64,000 nucleotides of DNA. It comes from Hyphomicrobiaceae bacterium. Lineage in GTDB: Bacteria; Pseudomonadota; Alphaproteobacteria; Rhizobiales; Hyphomicrobiaceae. The stretch lies in contig JAWKWE010000004.1 of assembly GCA_041397645.1 (NCBI GenBank), forward strand, positions 2,418,001-2,482,000, in the 5' to 3' direction. The translations under genes and the position numbers were made by a program. Positions 1-8,577 of this stretch are shown here, piece after piece (the stretch's first letter is position 1; every line of letters starts with the position of its first letter). The notes beneath the pieces are model-generated. The model made no database searches and had not been told where the DNA came from. It was given only the letters and a program-made list of their open reading frames with translations.

Positions 1-404
1 GCTCGCTCGTGACGCTCACCTACTACGGCGCCGAAAAGGTCATGCCGCATTACAATGTCATGGGTGTCGCCAAGGCTGCGTTGGAAGCTTCGGTGCGGTA
101 TCTGGCCTCCGATCTCGGCAAGAACGGTATCCGCGTCAACGCGATTTCAGCAGGCCCTATCAAGACGCTTGCTGCCTCGGGCATTTCCGACTTCCGCTAC
201 ATCCTGCGTTGGAACGAGTACAATTCACCGCTGCGTCGGACGATCACGATCGAAGACGTCGGCGGTGCGGGTGTCTACCTGCTGTCCGACCTCTCACGCG
301 GCGTCACCGGCGAAATTCATCATGTCGACTCCGGCTATCACGTCCAAGGCATGAAAAACGAGGACGCCCCTGATATTTCTGTCGTCAAGAGCGACGCCCC
401 TTGA
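1..404 (+). CDS. fabI: Enoyl-ACP reductase FabI, C-terminal part (5' end outside window)
   Basis: This is the NADH-dependent enoyl-acyl-carrier-protein reductase of type II fatty acid synthesis. The reading frame is already open at base 3, where it reads SLVTLTYYGAEK, so the start lies upstream of the window. The visible part holds the FabI short-chain-dehydrogenase signature YYGAEK, the catalytic Tyr and Lys in YNVMGVAK, the RVNAISAGPIKT segment after the active site and the C-terminal VTGEIHHVDSGYH cofactor-side region. The stop overlaps the next gene by 4 bases, which suggests an operon with the phosphatase. A second, distinct FabI lies at 44372-45136. Confidence 0.95.
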   Translation, partial: SLVTLTYYGAEKVMPHYNVMGVAKAALEASVRYLASDLGKNGIRVNAISAGPIKTLAASGISDFRYILRWNEYNSPLRRTITIEDVGGAGVYLLSDLSRGVTGEIHHVDSGYHVQGMKNEDAPDISVVKSDAP

Positions 405-1018
405 GCGAAGGCGTCCAAAAGACGGCGCATCTCAAGCCAGGCGTCACGCTTTACCTCGTGCGGCACGGCGAGACGGACTGGAACAAGCAAGCCCGCTACC
501 AGGGCCAAGCTGATATTCCCCTAAACGAGACAGGCCGCCTACAAGCGGCGCGCAACGGCGCTACGTTGCGCACGATACTCCCTGCCATCGCGCAAGCGGA
601 TTTCGTTTCTAGCCCCTTATCGAGGGCGCGAGAAACGATGGAAATCTTGCGGGGAGAAATTGGCGTCGATCCGCTTGGTTTTCGGCAAGACCCCACATTG
701 CTGGAACTGCACTACGGTCACTGGGAGGGGCATCTCGCATCGGAGCTGCCACAGACCGATCCTGAAGGCGTAGCGGGAAAGCAAGCCGATCCATTCGGCT
801 GGCGTCCCGACGGCGGCGAAAGTTATGCCGACCTGATGGATCGGATCTCAGCGTGGATCAACGCTCTGGATCGTACGACCGTCGCCGTGACACATGGCGG
901 TGTTTCGCGCGTCGCACGCGGCGCATTGTTGGGACTCGATCGATCCGATATTCCAATCCTCGATGTCCCTCAGGATAAGATCCTGGTCCTCCGAAATATG
1001 ACAATGGAATGGTTTTAG
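401..1018 (+). CDS. Histidine phosphatase family protein (phosphoglycerate-mutase-like)
   Basis: A cytosolic 205-residue phosphatase of the branch-1 histidine phosphatase superfamily. The phosphohistidine motif LVRHGETDWN lies near residues 19-28, the second-half acid motif is seen in LLELHYGHWEG, and the distal catalytic His is in VAVTHGGVSR. The start is a TTG that overlaps the fabI stop (TTGA), which indicates translational coupling. No better start lies downstream before the RHG motif. The order fabI, phosphatase, aroC is common in Alphaproteobacteria. The substrate cannot be told from sequence; cofactor-dependent mutase activity is less likely than a general phosphatase. Confidence 0.85.
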   Translation: MSEGVQKTAHLKPGVTLYLVRHGETDWNKQARYQGQADIPLNETGRLQAARNGATLRTILPAIAQADFVSSPLSRARETMEILRGEIGVDPLGFRQDPTLLELHYGHWEGHLASELPQTDPEGVAGKQADPFGWRPDGGESYADLMDRISAWINALDRTTVAVTHGGVSRVARGALLGLDRSDIPILDVPQDKILVLRNMTMEWF

Positions 1019-1136
1019 CGAAGATTGCGCAGCAATTATCCGACTTCAATGTCTTGCAGTTCGGTCCCGTGAAGTTATAGGCTGGCGCGCGCTGGCTCGG
1101 CCGCTCTGTTATCAATTCATGTCAAGAGGGGACGAC

Positions 1137-1595
1137 ATGGACGACTCCCAATCCGGCGTTCATGCCTCTTTGACTGACCACGTTCCGTGGTTTCTACCTG
1201 GGGCTGACGGCTCAGATCCTCTGATGACGCTGGCAGCTTTAAGCCTTCTCGGCGCCGTGGCGTTGCTAGGGGTGATGTTTTTCACTCTCCATTCTTTGCC
1301 TGAGAGGCTTGGGCACAAAAAGCTCCAGTTCGAAATCGTCGCTGTGCTCGGACTGCTGTCCTTGTTCACGCACGTCCACCTGTTTTGGGTTGCCGGGCTT
1401 CTGCTGGCGCTGATCGACCTTCCAGATTTTGCCACGCCGCTGGGGCGAATCTCCCGCGCGCTCGAAAAAATCGCAGGCATCGAGGCGCCTCGCGAGCCCA
1501 AATTGGCCTTTGAGACTGCCGAAAGCCTCCCTTCGCCAGAAACCGCCAAAGCCGAATCTGAAGCTACGGACAAAGCCGGGAAGGAGACGGCCTAA
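1137..1595 (+). CDS. Small two-helix inner-membrane protein, HlyD partner
   Basis: I do not recognise a named family. The protein has about 152 residues, with two hydrophobic segments (one around TLAALSLLGAVALLGVMFF, one around FWVAGLLLALIDL) and a charged Ala/Glu-rich C-terminal tail. The ATG at 1137 was preferred to the ATG at 1119 because the sequence between them holds the Shine-Dalgarno-like AGAGGGG. It ends three bases before the HlyD gene, so the two are an operon. The pairing resembles the YiaW (DUF3302)-YiaV arrangement of enterobacteria, but I cannot assign DUF3302 from the sequence. Confidence 0.6.
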   Translation: MDDSQSGVHASLTDHVPWFLPGADGSDPLMTLAALSLLGAVALLGVMFFTLHSLPERLGHKKLQFEIVAVLGLLSLFTHVHLFWVAGLLLALIDLPDFATPLGRISRALEKIAGIEAPREPKLAFETAESLPSPETAKAESEATDKAGKETA

Positions 1596-1598
1596 AAG

Positions 1599-2825
1599 AT
1601 GCTTGAACTCTTCTTGTGCTCCCTGCTCACAGTCCTCCCCGATTACCTCTATCGCCATTACTACGAAGGCAAGCGGATCGGCCATGAGATCACGGTTTAT
1701 TCGGTCTGGTATCAGCTTCGCTGGGGCCTCACCGCGTGTCTGATTTTGACCATCCTGCTGATCACGACGATTTTCTACTTCCACCCTTCATCAACCAACG
1801 TCGCTTCGTTCTACCGCACCATTCCGATCATCCCGGAAGTCAACGGTCGTGTGGCAGAGGTCTACGTTCAGCTTGAAGACAAGGTGAAGCAGGGGCAGTT
1901 GATCTTCAAGTTGGAGAGCAGCCGGCAGGAAGCGGCCGTCGAGTCCGCGAAGAGATCAATCAAGGAACTGGATGCCGCAATGGTTGTCGCGCGCTCGGAG
2001 ATTACCGGGGCGGCGGGGCAGATTCAGCAGGCCAAGGGCGCTCTGCAGCAGGCTATCGATGAGTACGACACGAAGGCGGAACTGAGAAAACGCAATGCCG
2101 ACGTCGTAGCCACACGTGAACTGGAGAAGCTTCAAAACGTTGTCGATGCGCGTAAGGGCAGCCTTGCCGCGGCAGAGGCCGCAAAGCAGGCCGCGGAGGA
2201 CAAAGTGTCGAGCCTTCTGATCGCACAGAAGGCGACTGCGGAGGCTGCCCTTCAGCAGGCTGAGGTGGATCTGGAGAAAACCAAGGTCTATGCGGGAGTC
2301 TCGGGAACCGTGGTACAGTTCGTTCTGCAGGTCGGCGACTATGTAAACCCCTTCCGTCCTGCAGGCATCCTTGTTCCTGAAGGGCTCAATGGGAAGCGCC
2401 GGCTTCGTGCTGGCTTTTCCCAGCTCGAAGCCCAGGTCATCCGGCCGGGGATGGCGGCTGAAGCCGTCTGCATGTCAAACCCCTTGGCCGTCATCCCCAT
2501 GGTTGTCACCGATGTGCAAGAAGTAATCGCAGCCGGTCAATTTCGCGCCAGTGACCAGATCGTAGACAGCCAGCAAGTTACGCGCCCAGGCACGCTAACC
2601 GTCGCTCTCGATCCACTCTATGAAGGCGGCTTGGACAAAGTAACGCCAGGCAGCGCTTGCGTCGCGAACGTGTACTCCAATCATGAAGAGGAAATCGCCA
2701 AGTCCGGCTTTCTAAAGAGCCTGTCTCTGCACATGGTCGACGCAACGGGCGTCGTACATGCCCTCTTGCTTCGCGTGCAAGCGCTCATCATCCCGATCAA
2801 GACGCTGGTTCTGACGGGACACTGA
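1599..2825 (+). CDS. HlyD-family membrane fusion protein
   Basis: A periplasmic adaptor (membrane fusion protein) of 408 residues, anchored by one N-terminal transmembrane helix around residues 40-60. The barrel/biotinyl-lipoyl half-motif is seen in IPEVNGRVAEVYVQLEDKVK, followed by a long Ala/Glu/Lys-rich coiled coil at about residues 100-220 and the returning lipoyl half KTKVYAGVSGTVV. The 40 residues before the helix (PDYLYRHYYEGKRIG) resemble the YiaV/YibH-type adaptors. No ABC or RND pump gene follows, so its transport partner is unknown; the small membrane protein just upstream is the obvious candidate. Confidence 0.85.
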   Translation: MLELFLCSLLTVLPDYLYRHYYEGKRIGHEITVYSVWYQLRWGLTACLILTILLITTIFYFHPSSTNVASFYRTIPIIPEVNGRVAEVYVQLEDKVKQGQLIFKLESSRQEAAVESAKRSIKELDAAMVVARSEITGAAGQIQQAKGALQQAIDEYDTKAELRKRNADVVATRELEKLQNVVDARKGSLAAAEAAKQAAEDKVSSLLIAQKATAEAALQQAEVDLEKTKVYAGVSGTVVQFVLQVGDYVNPFRPAGILVPEGLNGKRRLRAGFSQLEAQVIRPGMAAEAVCMSNPLAVIPMVVTDVQEVIAAGQFRASDQIVDSQQVTRPGTLTVALDPLYEGGLDKVTPGSACVANVYSNHEEEIAKSGFLKSLSLHMVDATGVVHALLLRVQALIIPIKTLVLTGH

Positions 2826-2898
2826 GCCCGAGTAAATTGGTAGTGGCGGGACTTTGCTTCGCCATTCCCGTCAGATCGCGAGACGGTTTGGTCAGGCG

Positions 2899-3231
2899 CT
2901 AGTTCTTCTTGCCGGATTTTTTCTTAGCCTTGCCTCCAGCGATCTTCACGCAGCTCTTGCCTGCGCTGTCAGGCGCGTAGCCCTGATCGCAATTCGGCTT
3001 TGCTCCGACGAGATCCACCTTGCGCGGCTTGTTGGAGCCTGCGTTGCTCGAAGGCTTTTTATCGGACTTCGACGGGCTCAAGTCCGGCGTCTTGGGCGCC
3101 ACCCGCTTAACCGGTTCAACCATGGGCTCAGCTGACGTCACACCAGGCTCACCCAGGGCCACGCGCGAACCGCTCAACGCCACGGTTGAAGCCAGCACCG
3201 CAGCAGCACTCCACCGAGCAATGTTCGCCAT
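2899..3231 (-). CDS. Small secreted basic protein of unknown function
   Basis: A 110-residue hypothetical protein. An N-terminal Sec signal (SAAAVLASTVALSG, cut near Ala-Leu-Gly) is followed by a Pro/Lys/Ser-rich low-complexity region, one Cys pair (CDQGYAPDSAGKSC) and a Lys-rich end (KAKKKSGKKN). The Cys pair could form a small disulfide loop. Similar short Lys-rich exported proteins occur in Hyphomicrobiales, but I cannot name a family. Its start codon lies inside the first degenerate copy of the 14-bp tandem repeat described separately. It is the only gene on this strand between the HlyD gene and aroC. Confidence 0.65.
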   Translation of the reverse strand: MANIARWSAAAVLASTVALSGSRVALGEPGVTSAEPMVEPVKRVAPKTPDLSPSKSDKKPSSNAGSNKPRKVDLVGAKPNCDQGYAPDSAGKSCVKIAGGKAKKKSGKKN

Positions 3232-3356
3232 GTCATGCCCCCCGTGTCATGGCCCCTGTGTCATGGCCCCTGTGTCATGGCCCTTGTGTCATGGCCCTTG
3301 TGTCATGGCCCTTGTGTCATGGCCCTTGTGTCATGGCCCTTGTGTCTTGGCCCCGA
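3231..3356. repeat. 14-bp tandem repeat array, nine units, over the leader of the secreted-protein gene
   Basis: The unit TGTCATGGCCCYTG repeats head to tail. The seven units from 3245 to 3342 match this consensus, the first two with C and the rest with T at the variable base. They are flanked by a degenerate unit on each side (3231-3244 and 3343-3356). Read on the minus strand, each unit is CAAGGGCCATGACA, that is, a purine-rich Shine-Dalgarno-like stretch followed by an ATG. It therefore copies the context of the real start codon at 3231. The identical units point to recent expansion by slippage. Confidence 0.95.
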
Positions 3357-3437
3357 CGTCGGTGGCAACCGGGCAGAGCTGAACGATGCCACGACCCTGC
3401 TGACAATCTCAATCGCTGAGCGAGCGACAAAATAAAA

Positions 3438-3468
3438 AGAGCCGGAGAAGCGGCTCTCCGGCTCTTTT
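3438..3468. terminator. Bidirectional intrinsic terminator
   Basis: A perfect 10-bp stem (AGAGCCGGAG / CTCCGGCTCT) with an 8-base loop is followed by TTTT on the plus strand. On the minus strand it is followed by a T-rich run (the complement of AAAATAAAA). No annotated gene ends right next to it on either strand, so it may insulate the secreted-protein gene from minus-strand transcription arising in 3469-3981. Confidence 0.7.
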
Positions 3469-3981
3469 CGCCCCTCTCTTAGAGGAGCATCACTTATTGG
3501 GCCGTTCGCGGGTCCAGGTGCTCAGTCCGGACACACAAACCGCCTGAATGCGCGCTCAAAAGGTAGCCTTGAGAGCGGCAACACTTTGGACTTCATTACG
3601 AATTACGCAGGACTTCGGTCCACTTCGGACCGCAAGGACCACAGCGCTCCTCAATCTGATCCTTCGATGCGACGCAGGCTGCGTTCGGGCAGAAGTGCGT
3701 GCTCGGTCAAGTTGCTGATGCGATGCGGACGTGTCTGGTCATGCCGTAAAGACCATGATTGCAAGCGTGGAACCTACGGCGAACGCAGTACTGTTGCCCA
3801 AATAATCTGCGTCGCGCGCGCTTGTCACGCAAATTGCCCAGCAAGAAGGCTTGCCGGGCGCGGTGTCGGCACCTAAGAGGAAGAGTGAAGCATGGCTGCA
3901 ACACGACTTGTGTTGGACAGATGGCGCACCTAGCGGGTCGCAGCCGGGCATTCGCCAGCATTTTCAACAAGCAGCCCTTCG
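3469..3981. other. Intergenic region with possible decayed minus-strand gene
   Basis: I find no convincing intact gene in these 513 bases. On the minus strand one frame is open from 3970 to 3707, then has one TGA, then reads 36 more protein-like codons down to 3596. That last stretch is Cys-rich (CPNAAC, RCGPCGPKW) and ends just before the terminator at 3438-3468. This could be a degraded gene, but chance open frames are possible. The aroC promoter must also lie here; I see no clear consensus. Confidence 0.3.
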
Positions 3982-5070
3982 ATGTCTCACAACACCTTCG
4001 GTCACCTCTTCCGTATCACCACTTGGGGTGAAAGCCATGGCCCGGCGATTGGATGCGTGATCGACGGCTGTCCGCCGGGTATCCCGCTCGAAGCTGACGA
4101 GATCCAGGCTTTCCTCGACAAGCGCAAGCCGGGGCAGTCTCGGTTCGTGACCCAGCGCCGCGAACCCGACGAAGTGCGGATCCTTTCCGGCGTCTTCACG
4201 GACGACGCAGGGCGGCAGGTGACGACCGGCGCACCGATTGCGCTCGAAATCCAGAACGTTGACCAGCGCTCCAAGGACTACGGAGACATCGCAGTAAAAT
4301 ATCGCCCCGGGCACGCCGACTACACTTACGATGCCAAGTACGGCATCCGCGACTATCGCGGGGGCGGCCGCTCCTCGGCGCGCGAGACCGCTTCCCGCGT
4401 GGCGGCAGGCGCGCTGGCACGCAAGGTCGTGCCCGGCGTCACCGTGCGCGGCGCCCTCGTTCAGATCGGGCCTCACGCCGTAGATCGCGCCAACTGGAAT
4501 TGGGACGAAGTCGGCAACAATCCCTTCTTCTGTCCCGACGCGAAAGCTGCTGCAACTTGGGAGGCCTACCTCGACAAGGTTCGCAAGGATGGCTCATCCG
4601 TCGGCGCGGTGATCGAGGTCGTGGCCGAAGGCGTGCCGGCTGGTTGGGGCGCCCCGCTCTACGGCAAGCTCGATCAGGACCTCGCATCCGCGATGATGTC
4701 GATTAACGCGGTCAAGGCCGTGGAAATCGGCGCTGGCATGGCGGCGGCAGCACTGACGGGTGAAGAGAATGCCGACGAAATGCGAATGGGCAACGACGGG
4801 AAACCGCACTTCCTTTCCAACAACGCTGGGGGAATCCTAGGCGGGATCTCGACAGGGCAACCCGTCATGTGCCGGTTCGCGGTCAAACCCACCTCATCCA
4901 TTCTCACGCCGCGGAAGACCGTCGACCGCAACGGCAAAGATACAGATGTCGTCACCAAAGGGCGGCATGACCCGTGTGTCGGCATCCGAGCGGTGCCCGT
5001 CGGTGAAGCGATGATGGCAATCGTGCTCGCCGATCATTTCTTGCGCCATCGAGGGCAGTGCGGGAGCTGA
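3982..5070 (+). CDS. aroC: Chorismate synthase
   Basis: The last step of the shikimate pathway, an anti-1,4-elimination of phosphate from EPSP to give chorismate, needing reduced FMN. The 362-residue protein has the usual length and the family landmarks: the N-terminal TFGHLFRITTWGESHG with the catalytic His, RPGHADYTY, YRGGGRSSARETASRVAAGA and the C-terminal GRHDPCVGIRAVPVGEAM. The second half GGISTGQP is also present. All key motifs are intact. It is cytosolic and probably constitutive. The ATG at 3982 lies directly before the conserved N-terminus. Confidence 0.98.
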   Translation: MSHNTFGHLFRITTWGESHGPAIGCVIDGCPPGIPLEADEIQAFLDKRKPGQSRFVTQRREPDEVRILSGVFTDDAGRQVTTGAPIALEIQNVDQRSKDYGDIAVKYRPGHADYTYDAKYGIRDYRGGGRSSARETASRVAAGALARKVVPGVTVRGALVQIGPHAVDRANWNWDEVGNNPFFCPDAKAAATWEAYLDKVRKDGSSVGAVIEVVAEGVPAGWGAPLYGKLDQDLASAMMSINAVKAVEIGAGMAAAALTGEENADEMRMGNDGKPHFLSNNAGGILGGISTGQPVMCRFAVKPTSSILTPRKTVDRNGKDTDVVTKGRHDPCVGIRAVPVGEAMMAIVLADHFLRHRGQCGS

Positions 5071-5088
5071 GAAAACCGTTCTTCGTCC

Positions 5089-5751
5089 TCAGTGACACAG
5101 CTCGAGATCCGCGAACGCAAATCCCTCGCGCTCGACGGTTTCTCCCGTTTTGACCGACACGGCTTTCGAGAACATCGGCCCTGCCGTGACGCAGGAGTGG
5201 AATTCCCCATTCTCTCCACATGGATCAATGCCCACCGGAAGATCCGCAAGGAACGAGGCATCGAACCGGCGACCGGCAAAAGAGGCGTCCAGCTTTTTCT
5301 GATCGACCACGGAGATCCATGTCTCCAATCCTCCCGCGATCATTTCATCTGCAAGCGCGCGCGTATCGCGCAGCCACAGCGGAAAGAGCGGCTTCAACCC
5401 TGTACCCGACAGCTTGTCCTCGCGATACTTGCGGATGTCCTCCAGATAGAGATCGCCAAACGCCATCGCCTCCACGCCTGCGGCGAGTGCTTCGGAAACG
5501 AAGGCTCCCATGCGCTTTTCATAGTCTTCGTTCGAGCATGGCCACGGTAGCTCCACGACATGGAGAGGAAGTCCGGCCGCCTCGGCTTGTGCTTCTAGGA
5601 TTTCTCTGCGCACGCCATGCATGGCAACCCGATCAAAGGCGGCATTGACCGTCGTGACGAGTCCCACAACTTCGATGCTGGTATCTTGCCGCAAGACATG
5701 CAGCGACCAGGCACTGTCTTTCCCACTCGACCAGCTCAATAATGTTTTCAA
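5089..5751 (-). CDS. PP-loop ATP-binding protein of the Dph6/DUF71 family
   Basis: A cytosolic 220-residue N-type ATP pyrophosphatase. The PP-loop SSGKDSAW sits at residues 8-15, as expected for this family, and the conserved EALAAGVEAMAFGDLYLEDIR and the later GIDPCGENGEFHS motif mark the Dph6-like (diphthine-ammonia ligase) group. Bacteria lack diphthamide, so the bacterial substrate is unknown; a role in amide or ammonia ligation is inferred only. Translation appears to start at a TTG with GGAG about ten bases upstream. The gene is divergent from the sirtuin and ends 18 bases from aroC, tail to tail. Confidence 0.85.
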   Translation of the reverse strand: MKTLLSWSSGKDSAWSLHVLRQDTSIEVVGLVTTVNAAFDRVAMHGVRREILEAQAEAAGLPLHVVELPWPCSNEDYEKRMGAFVSEALAAGVEAMAFGDLYLEDIRKYREDKLSGTGLKPLFPLWLRDTRALADEMIAGGLETWISVVDQKKLDASFAGRRFDASFLADLPVGIDPCGENGEFHSCVTAGPMFSKAVSVKTGETVEREGFAFADLELCH

Positions 5752-5823
5752 ACCATGCGCTCCGAGGCTATAGCCGTACCTGCATCAACTAACCCTTCCG
5801 GCCCAACGACGAAAGCCCAAGCT

Positions 5824-6531
5824 ATGCCGCAGTACAAGTCCATCGTCGTGCTTACCGGTGCGGGGCTCTCAGCCGAAAGTGGACTATCCACATTTCGCGA
5901 CTCCAGCGGCATCTGGTCGAGGTACGATTGGCGCGACGTAGCTACCCCGCAAGGCTTTGAAAAGAATCCCACCCTCGTTCACGATTTCTACAACATGCGC
6001 CGCCGTGCCCATGCGGATGTCAAGCCGAACGCCGCGCACCTCGCCCTTGGTAAATTGAGCCGCGAACATCCCGGAACCACCATCGTTACTCAGAACGTCG
6101 ATTGCCTGCACGAAGCGGCTGGTACAGAACGGCTGATCCATATGCACGGCGAGGCGATGAAATCCTTGTGCGCGCATTGCGAGGATCGCCAGCCGTGGAC
6201 CGGCGACATGTCAGTCGAAACGCTCTGTGCTGCCTGTGGCCAATCAGGCGGCATGCGGCCGGATGTCGTCTGGTTCGGCGAGATGCCCTATCACATGGAG
6301 AAGATCGGCAGATTGCTTCTGGCCTGCGATCTGTTCATTTCCATCGGGACCAGTGGAAACGTCTATCCCGCTGCCGGATTTGTCGCCGCCGCGCGCGAAG
6401 CTGGCGCTCACACCGTCGAGTTGAACCTCGAACCATCGCAGGGCGCGAGCCTTTTTGCCGAAGCGATCTACGGACCAGCAACGCAGGTCGTTCCTGCATT
6501 TGTCGCGCGCCTGCTCGCGACGAACGCTTAG
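5824..6531 (+). CDS. cobB: NAD-dependent protein deacylase, SIR2 family
   Basis: A cytosolic sirtuin that removes acetyl or succinyl groups from lysines with NAD as co-substrate. Visible motifs are VVLTGAGLSAESGLSTFRD (NAD binding), TQNVDCLHE with the NVD motif, HMHGEAM with the catalytic His, a zinc site with two Cys pairs (CAHC and CAAC), and the SIGTSGNVYPAAGF loop. The frame is open from 5755, but that start would sit four bases from the divergent gene. The ATG at 5824 gives 235 residues, the normal size, and places the first strand at the N-terminus. Its stop overlaps the convergent methyltransferase gene by 4 bases. Confidence 0.93.
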   Translation: MPQYKSIVVLTGAGLSAESGLSTFRDSSGIWSRYDWRDVATPQGFEKNPTLVHDFYNMRRRAHADVKPNAAHLALGKLSREHPGTTIVTQNVDCLHEAAGTERLIHMHGEAMKSLCAHCEDRQPWTGDMSVETLCAACGQSGGMRPDVVWFGEMPYHMEKIGRLLLACDLFISIGTSGNVYPAAGFVAAAREAGAHTVELNLEPSQGASLFAEAIYGPATQVVPAFVARLLATNA

Positions 6532-7760
6532 CGTCGGAATATCGCCACCGCTTCAATGTGCGCGGAATAGAGAAATTGATCCACCGGCGTCACGCTTTCC
6601 AGACGGCATCCACCATCTATCAGTGTCCGAGCGTCACGGGCCAAAGTTGCTGGATTGCACGAGACTGCCACGACAGTCTTGACCTTCGACTTTGCCAGCA
6701 TTCTTGCCTGCGCATCCGCTCCGGCGCGTGGCGGATCGAAAACCACGCAATCGAAATCGCGCAATTCTGTTGCCGAGAGCGGCTCGCGAAATAGATCGCG
6801 CACGCACGCCTCGACCGGTTTTAGACCCGTTGCCTTCTTCAATCCCGTGTTGAGTGCTGCGATGGCGCGCCTATCGCTGTCGGCCGCAAAAATTTTGGCG
6901 CGCTCAGCGAGCCTATACGTAAATGCTCCAACTCCACAGAATAGATCAGCCACCGCCTTCGATTTTCCCACGGCGTCGCCAATCAACTGCGCCAGAACGT
7001 CTTCCATCTCGGCCACTGCTTGCAAGAAGCCACCCGGTGGCGGCACAGCCTCCGCGCGGCCGAAGCGAAGTGACGGCGTCAACCCCTCGTAAACCGGATC
7101 ACCATCGATGCTGACCCGCGCAATCCTCGCCGCAGACGCCACGTTAGCAATCGCGGCGCACAATTCCGGTGTCAGCTTCGCCGCCACATCCTCCAGAGCC
7201 ACATCCAGCCCGCCCATCGTCCACGTTGCGATAACGCGCGTTTCGCCGCGTCGTGACAAGACTGGCGCCACCAGTTCTCTCATGGCCGGGAAGGCCGACA
7301 CGATCTCCGGGCGCAGGACGCTGCACTCATCAAGATCGACGAGATCGTGTGAGCCGGATTTGTGGAAACCCAAAAGCACGCCAGAACCGATGCCGCGCGC
7401 GCTGAGCACCGCCCGCCTACGCGCCCCACGACAAGCAACGACGTCATTGAGCGGAGCATCTATGCCGCGCGCACGAAACGCGGCCGCAACTTGTTCCTTC
7501 TTCCACGCTAGATAAACCGGTTTATCCATGTGTTGAAGCGCGCACCCCCCGCAAACAGTAAAATGCCTGCAAGGCGGGACGACGCGATCTCCACTGCTCT
7601 TGAGGACATCAATAAGATGTCCCGCAGTGCCATCGACACTAGCGCGTATTCTTTCGCCAGCGAGGGTGAAGGGTACGAAGATGTTTCCCTCCTCAGTATC
7701 CGCAACGCCGTCTCCTTGGGCACCCACTCGGGTAATCTCGAATTCGCGAACCTCAGACAT
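6528..7760 (-). CDS. Class I RNA methyltransferase, RlmD/TrmA family
   Basis: A 410-residue SAM-dependent RNA 5-methyluridine methyltransferase. An N-terminal TRAM-like domain (residues 1-55) is followed by the [4Fe-4S] cluster motif CRHFTVCGGCALQH. The SAM-binding core is DLFCGVGAFTYRLA, then FDPPRAG, and the catalytic Cys is in SCNPATLARD. The expected fourth cluster Cys may be in VVACRGARR. The start overlaps the tlyA stop by 8 bases, so the two RNA methylation genes form an operon. Whether the target is 23S U1939, another rRNA uridine or tRNA U54 cannot be decided here. Confidence 0.92.
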   Translation of the reverse strand: MSEVREFEITRVGAQGDGVADTEEGNIFVPFTLAGERIRASVDGTAGHLIDVLKSSGDRVVPPCRHFTVCGGCALQHMDKPVYLAWKKEQVAAAFRARGIDAPLNDVVACRGARRRAVLSARGIGSGVLLGFHKSGSHDLVDLDECSVLRPEIVSAFPAMRELVAPVLSRRGETRVIATWTMGGLDVALEDVAAKLTPELCAAIANVASAARIARVSIDGDPVYEGLTPSLRFGRAEAVPPPGGFLQAVAEMEDVLAQLIGDAVGKSKAVADLFCGVGAFTYRLAERAKIFAADSDRRAIAALNTGLKKATGLKPVEACVRDLFREPLSATELRDFDCVVFDPPRAGADAQARMLAKSKVKTVVAVSCNPATLARDARTLIDGGCRLESVTPVDQFLYSAHIEAVAIFRR

Positions 7761-8502
7761 CCTTCAAAGCTCCGAGCAAGAACTCTTCATTGCCCGATCC
7801 ACCTGCAATCGGGGAGACAACCACACCGCAGACGCGCCAGCCCGGCTGCTTTTCCACAAATGCACGCACATTTTCCACCGCTCGGGCGCGCGCCGCTTCA
7901 TCGCGCACGATCCCGCCTTTGCCAATGTCGGCGGGCGTCAACTCAAACTGCGGCTTGATCAACGCCACCAGAAATGCCCCACGTGCCGCTAGTTTCATCG
8001 CTGCGTCCAGGGCCTTGATCAGCGATATAAATGAAAGATCTGCGACCAGCGCTTCTATGGGCGCGCCGACGTGAGAGGCACTAATCTGTCGAATATCGAA
8101 TTCCTCGATACTCGTTACGCGGCAATCCGTGCGTAAGCCCTCATGGAGCTGAGCCCGCCCGACATCGACGGCATAAACGTGCTTTGCGCCCCGCTTCAGG
8201 AGAACTTGGGTAAATCCACCGGTTGAAGCTCCTGCGTCCAGCGCTACACGCCCGGACGGATCGAACCCGAACGCTTCGAGCGCGGCTTCGAGCTTTTCTG
8301 CCCCGCGCGACACAAACTCAGGTGTTCCGGTAGCAAGCGTGACCGAGGCTCCGGCAGGAACCGTCTGAGCAGGCTTCGCGCAAGGCACGCCATCGACCAT
8401 GACAAACCCGCGCAGAATAAGGTCACGCGCCCGTGCTCGACTGCCAACAAGGCCCTCGGCAAGCATCCTGAGATCGAGACGGGTTGAAGCAGGCGCTGAC
8501 AT
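7753..8502 (-). CDS. tlyA: TlyA-family rRNA methyltransferase / hemolysin-like protein
   Basis: A 249-residue protein with an N-terminal S4 RNA-binding domain (about residues 5-65, LDLRMLAEGLVGSRARARDL) and a C-terminal FtsJ-like SAM methyltransferase domain (VALDAGASTGGFTQVLLKRG, then AVDVGRAQLH and DLSFISL). Family members methylate 2'-O of rRNA cytidines and were first named hemolysins. It is cytosolic despite the name. The stop overlaps the downstream methyltransferase start by 8 bases. A GAGGGGTGA stretch lies about fifteen bases before the ATG. Confidence 0.92.
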   Translation of the reverse strand: MSAPASTRLDLRMLAEGLVGSRARARDLILRGFVMVDGVPCAKPAQTVPAGASVTLATGTPEFVSRGAEKLEAALEAFGFDPSGRVALDAGASTGGFTQVLLKRGAKHVYAVDVGRAQLHEGLRTDCRVTSIEEFDIRQISASHVGAPIEALVADLSFISLIKALDAAMKLAARGAFLVALIKPQFELTPADIGKGGIVRDEAARARAVENVRAFVEKQPGWRVCGVVVSPIAGGSGNEEFLLGALKDV

Positions 8503-8577
8503 GGCCGTTGCATCACCCCTCGGGCGTCATCCGGTCAAGCCAAAAAACGAGAACATCCAAGATGTGCGGCGAAGAGA

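Noticed and set aside
3231..3356. Short CRISPR-like array
   Set aside because: Units are 14 bp with no spacers and no cas genes; it is a plain tandem repeat.
3020..3435. Plus-strand frames with repeated CHGPCV/SWPL peptides
   Set aside because: They are only the translation of the 14-bp DNA repeat in three frames and lie antisense to the secreted-protein gene.
5755..5823. Longer N-terminus of the sirtuin
   Set aside because: It would overlap the leader and ribosome binding site of the divergent PP-loop gene and add non-family residues.
7753..8502. Hemolysin toxin
   Set aside because: The S4 and FtsJ-like domains mark an rRNA methyltransferase; the hemolysin name is historical.
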